From the NCBI RefSeq assembly GCF_036013955.1, contig NZ_CP107903.1, positions 9,699,011-9,763,010 on the forward strand: a DNA stretch of 64,000 bases. Direction: 5' to 3'. Of the stretch, positions 36,215 through 43,409 are shown piece after piece. Position 1 is the first letter of the stretch. Every line of letters begins with the position of its first letter. The translations under genes were made by a program, and so were the position numbers. The notes under the pieces are model-generated. The model was not told the DNA's origin and made no database searches. It worked only from the letters and a program-made list of their open reading frames with translations. Origin of the DNA: Streptomyces sp. NBC_00459 (lineage in GTDB: Bacteria > Actinomycetota > Actinomycetes > Streptomycetales > Streptomycetaceae).

Positions 36215-36656
36215 ACACCCCCGGTCGCACCTGCAGGGCCCACCCCCGCTCCACCAGGCGTTTCGCCTTCGACCTCAGCCCCTCCACCTTCGCCGGGACC
36301 GCCTCCAACCCCAACGCGACGGCCAATTGCTGGCAGCGCATGCCCTCCCGGCCCGCTTCCGACCCCAGCACCGACACAATCCGCTGGTAGTCCGGCGCGA
36401 GGACCGACGCCGCCATGCCGTCGGTCCGGTGCGGCACCGGCGATCCCGCCACCGAACCCCGCTGCGGCTCGGCGACCGCGGAAGGCGGCTGGGCCAGCAC
36501 CTCGGCCACCGTCCCCCGGGCATCCACCAGCCGCTCAAGCGCGCGTTCCGCCGCCCCGAGCGCAGCCTGCACCCGCTCGGCCTCCTCCCGCAACCGCGCA
36601 ATCTCCTCCCGGACCTTCTTCTCCCGGGCCTCCAGCAGACCAAGCACCGACGCCAC
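36186..36656 (-). CDS. Coiled-coil hypothetical protein
   Basis: A 156-residue protein. The N-terminal half is a long coiled coil (EAREKKVREEIARLREEAER, then ALGAAERALERL). The C-terminal half reads LAPDYQRIVSVLGSE followed by a winged-helix-like VALGLEAVPAKVEGLRSKAK and RLVERGWALQ..PGVF. The second half looks like a small HTH (repeat-and-wing) domain. Similar proteins recur next to transposase genes in Streptomyces. The GTG at 36656 is the most likely start; the frame is open to 36731. No known function. Confidence 0.6.
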   Translation of the reverse strand: MASVLGLLEAREKKVREEIARLREEAERVQAALGAAERALERLVDARGTVAEVLAQPPSAVAEPQRGSVAGSPVPHRTDGMAASVLAPDYQRIVSVLGSEAGREGMRCQQLAVALGLEAVPAKVEGLRSKAKRLVERGWALQVRPGVFTTLAVPAG

Positions 36657-36811
36657 CAGCCACCTCCACGAGCCAGACGAGCGGACGAACCACGCCCATC
36701 TCTCCCGCCTCCGGCCGGAGATCATGCCCACCCACCCCGAGCCAACCGATCACGTTCGGAAAGCGGATGGCTTCTGAGCCACGGACGCCCAAACAGTCGC
36801 CCATTCACGCT

Positions 36812-37615
36812 TCATTTGCGGAGTCGTTTTGCTCCGGTGGTGGCGTTGGTGACTGCCGTGATCAGTTGATCGACTGTCTGGATCTGGAGGCCGATGCGCT
36901 CGGCGAGATGGGCGAGGCGCATCGGTTCGGGGACGTCGGCGAGGGCGGCTGAAGCGATGAGCACGCTCTCGACAGTGTCGAGTTCCACGGGGTTGCTCAC
37001 CAGAGCCGTCATCAAGTTGTTCACGTGGGTGAGGTGTTCGTGCAGGGTGTCCTGGTGCTGTGTGGTGGAGTGCTCGATGCCGGGGATCAGGTCCGCCAAT
37101 TTGCCGAGATCATCATCTTTTGCCCTGCCGTTGAGGCGCTTGATACGCCACGCTTCGACGGAGACTTCGTCCAGGACCGCGATGGTCTTGTCGACGTCCT
37201 TGTTGGCCTGGTCATTCCTGCGCCACCGGCGGTGGAACCAGAAGACGCCCCACGTCCCCGCGGCGCCGACGAGTACAGCGGCGCCCGCGACCTTGGCAGC
37301 GGGGGTCCAATCGGACGACTGGGACTGCACGGTAGGCGGAACCTCCTGAGGCGTCGCCCACGGTGCAGGGGAGGTGACGCCGACCCACGTGACCTGATCG
37401 GCTGGCAGTGCCTGTGCAGGATGGTGCGGCAGCATGAGTGCTGTACTTAGCGTCGCGGTCGCGATCAGGCGCCTGCCCCACAGGGACAGTGCGGGCCAGC
37501 CCTCGTGCGCCTTGCGGGTAGAAGGACCAGCGTCCGCGGGAGCTGAGCGAGGTCGGCGCCCATCAAGGCCTGAGGTACTGACGTCCTTGGTTGAAATGGC
37601 ATGCTGGCCTGACAC
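36812..37615 (-). CDS. Membrane-anchored protein with helical cytoplasmic tail
   Basis: A 267-residue protein. The GTG at 37615 has a strong ribosome site (AGGGAGG, 6 bases). A hydrophobic stretch (LIATATLSTALMLPHHPAQA, about 50-70) looks like a signal peptide or first helix; a second (VAGAAVLVGAAGTWGVFWF, about 110-130) is a clear membrane helix followed by basic HRRWRR. The remaining 130 residues are helical and acidic with no family motif. Topology would put a short loop outside and the large domain inside. Function unknown. Confidence 0.6.
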   Translation of the reverse strand: MSGQHAISTKDVSTSGLDGRRPRSAPADAGPSTRKAHEGWPALSLWGRRLIATATLSTALMLPHHPAQALPADQVTWVGVTSPAPWATPQEVPPTVQSQSSDWTPAAKVAGAAVLVGAAGTWGVFWFHRRWRRNDQANKDVDKTIAVLDEVSVEAWRIKRLNGRAKDDDLGKLADLIPGIEHSTTQHQDTLHEHLTHVNNLMTALVSNPVELDTVESVLIASAALADVPEPMRLAHLAERIGLQIQTVDQLITAVTNATTGAKRLRK

Positions 37616-37985
37616 GGCCTGCCTCCCTGCAGGGGGTTGGGTCTGGTGTGGGCCCCGCCGCTCCTTGGTGGCCTGAGAATCCTGGGGAGCGGCGGGTGTC
37701 CTTGCGTAGTTCGGGCTGAGGCGATGAGGCGGTGTACCGGGCGGGAAGCGGCTCGGTCGGCGACGGCTTCCCATTACCGGTGACGGCCCGGGGCCCCATT
37801 CGACTCGAAGCGAACGGGACGCTTCCCGAGACGTGGGCTGCCACGTCGGCGGTTCGAATCACCGACATGGCGCAGGACCTTCACAGCGTTGGGCCTCTTC
37901 CCTAACCTGGAGAACAAGGTCTGATGACGGCGCATCGTAGGACCTGGGGAGCTACGCGTTCACCTCGCTTCGTGTCAACGACGAT

Positions 37986-38657
37986 CTATCGGGGGTTCAC
38001 GCCGACGCCCCAAAACTTGGCCCCATGCGGAGAATTGGCAGGCTCGGGGGACCACAGCCTGCTCGCTGACGCGCCGTTGCCCTCCTCGCGCTCCCAATGA
38101 TGACTGTGGACGTACTCCTGCGCGATCTGTGTCTTGCCGACGCCACCGAAGCCGTCGACAGGTTCCGGCGAAACGGTGGTCGACAGCGGGACAAGACCCA
38201 GAACACGGCGCAGCAGACGGTGGGTTCGCGAAGCCGGTGCGGGGGTTGCCGAGGTGCAGTCCGTCGCGCTGAAAGCGTCCGACCGGGCGCGCAGGGGCAG
38301 TTGCGGGGCGACGGCGTCCAGCGGGTGGGCGGGGTCGGGTTCCCACATGACGGGGATGACCGCGTCGGCACTGCGGCCGGTCCTGGACCGCTGCATGCTG
38401 AGCCGGCGCTGGAAGTAGGACAGCTCGGCCCGGCAGTAGGACTGGCTGAAGTAGCGCGGTGAGTGGAGCACGACCAGGACGGTGGACCGGGCCAGCAGAT
38501 CCGCCGACACGTCCGGCGAGTGAGGTTTCCCGTGGACGCCCACGACCTCCGGGGAGCGCCCGGTGCGCTCAGCGACGACCCGGCAGAGGTCGTGAAAGAA
38601 CGACGCGACCCACTCCTCGTCGACGGTGCGAACGTGACTCAGATAGAAGTGGCTCAC
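37986..38657 (-). CDS. TIR-like FxsC protein truncated into an NB-ARC P-loop
   Basis: A 223-residue protein. Residues 1-150 form a TIR-like domain (SHFYLSHVRTVDEEWVASFF, LHSPRYFSQSYCRAELSYFQ) of the FxsC type found in FxSxx-COOH peptide clusters. Near residue 185 a P-loop appears (DGFGGVGKTQIAQEYVHSHH) like that of the NB-ARC/TPR partner FxsT, and the frame ends soon after in unrelated sequence. It is thus a fusion by deletion or a truncated TIR-NTPase. The GTG at 38657 overlaps the upstream stop (GTGA) with GGAG ahead. Probably non-functional, but expression cannot be excluded. Confidence 0.65.
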   Translation of the reverse strand: MSHFYLSHVRTVDEEWVASFFHDLCRVVAERTGRSPEVVGVHGKPHSPDVSADLLARSTVLVVLHSPRYFSQSYCRAELSYFQRRLSMQRSRTGRSADAVIPVMWEPDPAHPLDAVAPQLPLRARSDAFSATDCTSATPAPASRTHRLLRRVLGLVPLSTTVSPEPVDGFGGVGKTQIAQEYVHSHHWEREEGNGASASRLWSPEPANSPHGAKFWGVGVNPR

Positions 38658-38956
38658 GGTGACTCCAATTGCCTGGCACGGCCCCATGGCGCGGGCAGCC
38701 TCGGGCTGCGCCGGACAGAGGCCGGGAGCGTGCCGCCTGCCGCCGCCTCCCGCGCGCCCGCGACCACCCGCCGCGCCGTCGCGTCTCCGTCGTGCCACCG
38801 CATCCTCATAGTGGATCCGCCCCCGGTGTCGTCTCGTCGGCCGTCTTCCCGCCACACCCGGCAGTTCCACGGCTCGTTGCAGGCGCACCGCCGCGCGACC
38901 TTTTCCGCCCACGCCCTCTCCTCCTCCTGATCGACCGCACCGCCCGCGCTCTGCAC
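38654..38956 (-). CDS. Small hypothetical protein coupled to the TIR-like gene
   Basis: A 100-residue basic protein (VDQEEERAWAEKVARRCACN, then EPWNCRVWREDG) with three cysteines near the N-terminus. Its stop overlaps the next start in GTGA, which supports it as a real gene in the cluster. It does not end in the FxSxx motif of FxsA precursors (it ends LESP), so it is not an obvious peptide substrate. The GTG at 38956 has no strong ribosome site. Confidence 0.4.
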   Translation of the reverse strand: MQSAGGAVDQEEERAWAEKVARRCACNEPWNCRVWREDGRRDDTGGGSTMRMRWHDGDATARRVVAGAREAAAGGTLPASVRRSPRLPAPWGRARQLESP

Positions 38957-39044
38957 GACGGCGGAACCGCTGCTTACCGCACTGTTGGTCGACCCGAGAG
39001 GGGGTGCGTCCCATGACGCCCGATCTCACGGATGGGTGGATCAC

Positions 39045-39484
39045 GCGAGGTCCGCGCACAGGGAAGCCGTGCAACTCCGCCTCGTCGGTCATGCATTCGA
39101 GGAAGTAGGTTCTCCGGGACGTCAGAGCGGCCTCGTTGCGCCACAGGCCCCGCAGAGCCGCGGCCACCTGCCGTCCGTACTGGTGCAGCCGTGCCTCGGC
39201 CGCGCGGGCCGGTGCGCCGTCGAGCGTGTGGTAGACGCGCGACCAGAACTCCAGCACGCCGATGTGGGCGTGTGTCCCGGTGAACACGGCGCCCAACGGC
39301 CGGGGATCGGGGCGCCAGCCCACCCGGTGCCGGGTCCGGTCCTGCGGGTCGGTCAGGTCGACCAGGTCGGTCAGCGCCGCCAGGGCTACGTGGTTCGTTT
39401 CGTGGAGCAGGGTCTCGGTCAGCAGCACCGGATCCCGCTCGGGAAGTCCTCGGCCGTCATGCGTAACGCCATGGGTTCGGTCAC
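39045..39484 (-). pseudogene. HExxH peptide-modification protein, internally deleted
   Basis: From a GTG at 39484, overlapping the radical SAM stop, the frame opens as VTEPMALRMTAEDFPSG, the expected N-terminus of HExxH proteins, then stops at 39419. In another frame the C-terminal part continues: VLLTETLLHETNHVALAALT with an intact HExxH (HETNH), then WRPDPRPLGAVFTGTHAHIG. About 200 residues in between are missing. This family (now aKG-HExxH-type peptide beta-hydroxylase) acts on ribosomally made peptides. Confidence 0.65.
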
Positions 39485-40641
39485 GAGGCCCTCCCGAACA
39501 GCTCCCTGACGTCGGCCACCACACGGTCCCGGATGTGCGTGGTGAGCCGGCCGAGATCGGCACAGAAGACGCTCGGATTGTCGAATCCGTTGCGCGGGCG
39601 GTAGCGGTGGGTCCGCAGTCCTCCGCCGCACAGCCGGACGACGGGACAGTCGAGGCAGTCGGCGGCGAGCGGGACCGGTTGCGCTCCTCGGGCCGTCACC
39701 ACACCCGGATGACGCGCCACCGTGTCGAAGTCGTGGTCGAGCAGGTTCAGTTCGGTCGCCGCGGCGCCGTCGTAGGCGGCTTTGAGGTTGTCGGGGAGTT
39801 CCACCGACAGGTCGCTCTCCACCACGATGAAGTCGGAGACCACGGGCGCCGACGGGAGCCGGCCGCTGAGCGACAGTTCCATGATGTGCTCGAAGCGACG
39901 GATCCCCGTCTCCCTGACCGGCGCGGTGTACCAGCGCTCGAAGACGGCCAGGAGCCAGTCGGCGTAGGGCGTCGCCGCGGTGTCGTGGCCTGGCGGCGGG
40001 TGCTCCCATGTGCTGTGGGGGAGGAGGAAGTCGATCATCGGGGGCTCGTGCGAGAGCAGCTCCTCGTACACCGCCACCGGATCGTTGGCTATGTCCACCG
40101 TGCAGAGCAGACCGCTGTACAGCGCTCTGTTCTCCGGTCGCCTCAACAGTTCCAGCCCTTTCAGAACTGCGGTGTAGCTACTCCGGCCGTTCCTGGAACG
40201 CCGATGGCGGTCGTTCGCCGTGCGGTCGCCGTCGAGGCTGACCCCCACCGACACCCCGTACCGGCGGAACAGATCCAACCACTCAGGATCGAGGAGTGTC
40301 CCGTTGCGCTGTAGTGAGGTATCACAGCGCGACACTGCCTGCAGCGTGGCCCTCAGGGCTGAGACGATGTGTTCGATTCGCTGTCTCCCGGCGAGCAGCG
40401 GCTCCCCGCGGTGCAGCACGACGCGGACCTCGGGCAGAGCGTGGGCCCGGGCGTGCTCGGCAATCCGCTCGGCGAGCCGGACGGCCGACTCCTCCGTGAT
40501 CACACCGGGTTTGTGCCGCCAGCTGGTGTCCTGCAGCTCGTAGACGTAGCAGTGGTCGCAGGCCAGGTTGCACTGCTGAGCGACCTTGACCACCCATTCA
40601 CGAAAAGGCCGTACCGTTTGGGCGCGGACCGGCGTCTGCAC
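39481..40641 (-). CDS. fxsB: Radical SAM/SPASM peptide maturase, FxsB-like
   Basis: A 386-residue radical SAM protein. The 4Fe-4S motif is intact (KVAQQCNLACDHCYVYE, CxxxCxxC). The C-terminal SPASM-type cluster region is present (DCLDCPVVRLCGGGLRTHRY, then GFDNPSVFC). This order and sequence match FxsB, which matures FxSxx-COOH peptides. Two positions differ from the family: the SAM-binding GGEP reads RGEP (VVLHRGEPLLAG) and the usual TNG reads RNG (LQRNGTLL). Both are arginine substitutions at conserved sites, so activity is doubtful. GTG 40641 used; the frame is open to 40746. No precursor peptide gene was found. Confidence 0.8.
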   Translation of the reverse strand: MQTPVRAQTVRPFREWVVKVAQQCNLACDHCYVYELQDTSWRHKPGVITEESAVRLAERIAEHARAHALPEVRVVLHRGEPLLAGRQRIEHIVSALRATLQAVSRCDTSLQRNGTLLDPEWLDLFRRYGVSVGVSLDGDRTANDRHRRSRNGRSSYTAVLKGLELLRRPENRALYSGLLCTVDIANDPVAVYEELLSHEPPMIDFLLPHSTWEHPPPGHDTAATPYADWLLAVFERWYTAPVRETGIRRFEHIMELSLSGRLPSAPVVSDFIVVESDLSVELPDNLKAAYDGAAATELNLLDHDFDTVARHPGVVTARGAQPVPLAADCLDCPVVRLCGGGLRTHRYRPRNGFDNPSVFCADLGRLTTHIRDRVVADVRELFGRAS

Positions 40642-41097
40642 ACGGCAGAAGGATCGGGAACTGGTCGGGCTGCGGGGAGGATCTTGAGGGCCTTCCCGTG
40701 CGTTTCGCCGTCCAGGCTGGTCAGCAGCCGTAGGACGATGAGCCAACCTGTTCGGCCGGGGTGTTGCATCGCGCCGTCGTTACAGACGCTGCACGACCTC
40801 CTACCGCAGCGTGGCGCTCTTTCGTTGCTCCGAGTTGACCTTTGGCGGGCGGTGGCGGTGCCCCGGCAGATCCCGCTCTTTTACAGATGTCCGGGGTACG
40901 CGCCGCCAGGCACGGGTAGTGTCTGTGTCAGCCGAGTCAGGGTCATCGTTCGTAGCGAGGACACCAACTGGCATCCCAACTTGCCTCTTTCACCGTCCGG
41001 GGACGCGGCCGCACCGTGTTCACCAGCGGGTTCCTGTCTGTGCGCGTGCGCCGCCCGTCCGGTGCGCCCCGCGTTCTTCCCCTTTTGGAGTCCCGCG
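40642..41097. other. Divergent intergenic region
   Basis: About 455 bases between the outward-facing radical SAM gene and the gene at 41098. A search by eye for a short peptide ending F-x-S-x-x on either strand found none. A TTGACC near 40837 could be a -35 box without a clear -10. Confidence 0.35.
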
Positions 41098-42486
41098 ATG
41101 ACGTCATCGCTGTCCGTGGCCCGGGCCATCGACTTCCTGTGCGAACACACCTCCAGCAAGAGTCGGGTGCTGGCCCTGCTGGTGCACGACTACGGGCCCA
41201 GTTCCCTGACCGCCGTTTTGACCTGCAAAAACCCCGAGCACGCCTTCGAGGCGACAGGCATTCTGCGCCGGGTCCTGGCGCTGCGTGACGCCGCAGCCGT
41301 CGACGACGAACTGACCGCTCTCACGGCTCAGATGCCGGATGCACCGGCCGGCTCCCTGCGCGAGGCCGTCACGCGAGCCGCGAGCGGGACCTGGCCCGCG
41401 GAACCCGGAACCCTGCTCACGGCGACGGACCCGGACCCGGAGCCGTTCGACGACGAACCGGATTCCTCGGCAGCGCCCGCAGCGGCGGGCCACTCCCGGC
41501 TTAAGGACCTGCCGGGGAAGGTCGTGCGGATCACCCACCTGCGCGAGTTCCACATCACCGACGAAGACGCGCTCCTTCACGCCGCTGCCCGCCGCGGCTG
41601 GGAGCCGCTGCCGGCGTCCGAACTCGGCGACGACGACCCACGCGACCTGGCCGGCGCCGTGATCACCCTCACCGAGGACAGCGACGTCACCGGCAGCCAG
41701 ACGCTGGAAGACCAAAGCTCGGCAGAGGTGCTGAGCATCGAAGACGGCGACGAACTGGCCGACTGGAGCGCAGCGCCCGTCGTCACCCGGTTCGTCCACG
41801 GATGGCGCCTGCGCCAGCAGCGCAAAAGGCCCACAGCCGGTGAGCAGACGCCGAACTTCGCCGCCCTCTTCGCCGTCCGGGACTGCCCCTGCAAGGGCGA
41901 GGACCCCGACTGCGAGGAGTGCGGCTGGCAGCTCACCCCCCGCACCGCCGACCTGCTCCACACAGCCCTGGTTCTCCTCGCAGACCAGGCCTACGACGAC
42001 GCACACCGCCTGGGGGACCAGTTCCTGCCGGACGCCAACGCCACCACCTGGGAAGTCTTCGACCGGCTGCCTACGCTCACCTGGACGGCCGACCACCGAT
42101 GGCGGCGGCGCATGGCGCGCGCCTTCGACGACCTGGCCGCAGATCTCGCCCGGGGCAAGTGGCCCGAACCCACCTGCACCGCGGAGGAGATGGCCCTGCA
42201 CCTGGCCATCGAGGACGCCCCCACCCACCTGGAAGACCGCCCTCCCACGGACCCCCACCACACGCTCCCCGAACACGGAGACGACTACAGCTGGGACGAC
42301 TGTTCCGAACTGCTGTTCCAGGACCACGACGTCCTGATGCTCTTCGACCCGAAACTCGGCGGCATCGCAGACCCGGAGGACCCAGCGAACCAGTCCATGG
42401 GTGTGGGCGACCTCAGGACGGCCGCCTGGTTCGAGCCCTTCGGTAGCCACAGCGTCCGCGATCCCGGACGAGGCTTCCGCCGGTAG
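41098..42486 (+). CDS. Orphan protein with a zinc-knuckle motif
   Basis: A 462-residue acidic protein. The ATG at 41098 has GGAG seven bases ahead. N-terminal helices (MTSSLSVARAIDFLCEHTSS) are followed by an acidic linker (about 110-135), a segment KVVRITHLREFHITDEDALL with HTH-like helices, and a CxC-x6-CxxC cluster (Cys263, 265, 272, 275) likely to bind zinc. The C-terminal part is helical and acidic. No family recognised. Its position between the RiPP relic and tap-tpg, and the acidic character, hint at accessory-element origin only. Confidence 0.6.
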   Translation: MTSSLSVARAIDFLCEHTSSKSRVLALLVHDYGPSSLTAVLTCKNPEHAFEATGILRRVLALRDAAAVDDELTALTAQMPDAPAGSLREAVTRAASGTWPAEPGTLLTATDPDPEPFDDEPDSSAAPAAAGHSRLKDLPGKVVRITHLREFHITDEDALLHAAARRGWEPLPASELGDDDPRDLAGAVITLTEDSDVTGSQTLEDQSSAEVLSIEDGDELADWSAAPVVTRFVHGWRLRQQRKRPTAGEQTPNFAALFAVRDCPCKGEDPDCEECGWQLTPRTADLLHTALVLLADQAYDDAHRLGDQFLPDANATTWEVFDRLPTLTWTADHRWRRRMARAFDDLAADLARGKWPEPTCTAEEMALHLAIEDAPTHLEDRPPTDPHHTLPEHGDDYSWDDCSELLFQDHDVLMLFDPKLGGIADPEDPANQSMGVGDLRTAAWFEPFGSHSVRDPGRGFRR

Positions 42487-42714
42487 GACACAGCGCCTCC
42501 ACGCCGGGCACCATGAGGCCCCGCCGAGCCCGGAGTTGCCCTCCGCCTTCCCGCGCCCGGTGCACGGACGCCCCGCGCCGAAGCCGGGTCAGGGTCCCGA
42601 CCAGTGGACGGTCATGGTGAACGAGACCCGCGGCGACCGCTGAGAGCACTGCCCGATGACCTGCACCGCGCCAACGGCCTCGTAGCTTCCGAGCCGGAGA
42701 GGACGGCTGCAGCC

Positions 42715-43152
42715 TCAGCCGGTTGTCTGCGGGGCGCCGGCAGTGCTGTGCTGCTCGTCCCACTCCTGGATGGCCGTGCGCAACATTGCGGCGATCTCGG
42801 GGTCGGTGCTCTTGCGGGCGGCCACGCTGCGCAGGTACGCCTCAGCTCCCTGGAGCAGGCCGGAGCGGGGGTAGAGCGTCACCAGGGCGCGGTGGGTGCC
42901 GCGCTCCAGCTGGTGGCTGATGGAGTCGACGTCGTCTTCATCCTCGGGCGCGGCGATGTGTCCGTCGACGAAGGCGCCTCTGGTCGTCGTGCAGCAGTTC
43001 CAGCCGTAGTCGATGGCGCAGCGTTCGCAGGCGAGGGTGCCGTGCATGGCTGCGTATCGGCGCTGCCACTCGCCATCGAGGGCGATGACGTCCCCGGCGA
43101 GCGGGATGTTCTTGCGGCACAGGCAGCACCTGATGCGGAACGTGACGGACAC
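42715..43152 (-). CDS. Small zinc-ribbon protein
   Basis: A 145-residue protein. Cys9/Cys12 (CCLCRK) and Cys42/Cys45 (ACERC) form a CxxC...CxxC zinc ribbon, followed by an acidic helical tail (APEDEDDVDSISHQL). The GTG at 43152 has GGGAGAT six bases ahead; the open frame extends to 43395 but with poor composition. It is divergent from tap, sharing the 43153-43409 control region. Small zinc ribbons of this kind often bind nucleic acid; no known function. Confidence 0.6.
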   Translation of the reverse strand: MSVTFRIRCCLCRKNIPLAGDVIALDGEWQRRYAAMHGTLACERCAIDYGWNCCTTTRGAFVDGHIAAPEDEDDVDSISHQLERGTHRALVTLYPRSGLLQGAEAYLRSVAARKSTDPEIAAMLRTAIQEWDEQHSTAGAPQTTG

Positions 43153-43340
43153 GGCGGATCTCCCAATCACCTGCGGGCCGGACGCGCTCAGCCTGGCAGT
43201 CGGCCCCGGCGCTGCACCGTCGCCATGCCGCAGCGCGGTGCCCGACGCCGCTGTGCAACACCCCCTTGTTGCAGCCCTGATCTGGGAGGAAGCCGTTGCA
43301 CGTCTTTCGCAACCCCGTGTTACATCTGACGAGATGTGCG

Positions 43341-43404
43341 ATTGGATGAGCGATCCAATGCGCGAATAAGGGAGCGATTGAGGTATGATGTTCATTGGAG
43401 GTGA
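43341..43404 (+). promoter_or_regulatory. Control region of tap: inverted repeat, -10 and ribosome site
   Basis: ATTGGAT (43341-43347) and ATCCAAT (43353-43359) form an inverted repeat with a 5-base spacer. A perfect-looking -10 (TATGAT, 43384-43389) follows, then GGAGGTGA (43397-43404) five bases before the GTG at 43410. Promoter and start are so close that the leader must be very short. A second inverted repeat, TGCAACA/TGTTGCA, lies near 43253-43273. The Tap HTH could bind here, which is inference. Confidence 0.45.
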
Positions 43405-43409
43405 CCTCT

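Noticed and set aside
36805..36825. CTTCATTTGCGGAGT resembles the operator sequence at 751-766.
   Set aside because: Only one CTTCAT half-site is present and it lies at the 3' end of a gene on the other strand, not in a promoter.
40500..41097. Search for an FxSxx-type precursor peptide beside the FxsB-like gene.
   Set aside because: Short frames on both strands were read; none ends in F-x-S-x-x after a plausible leader.
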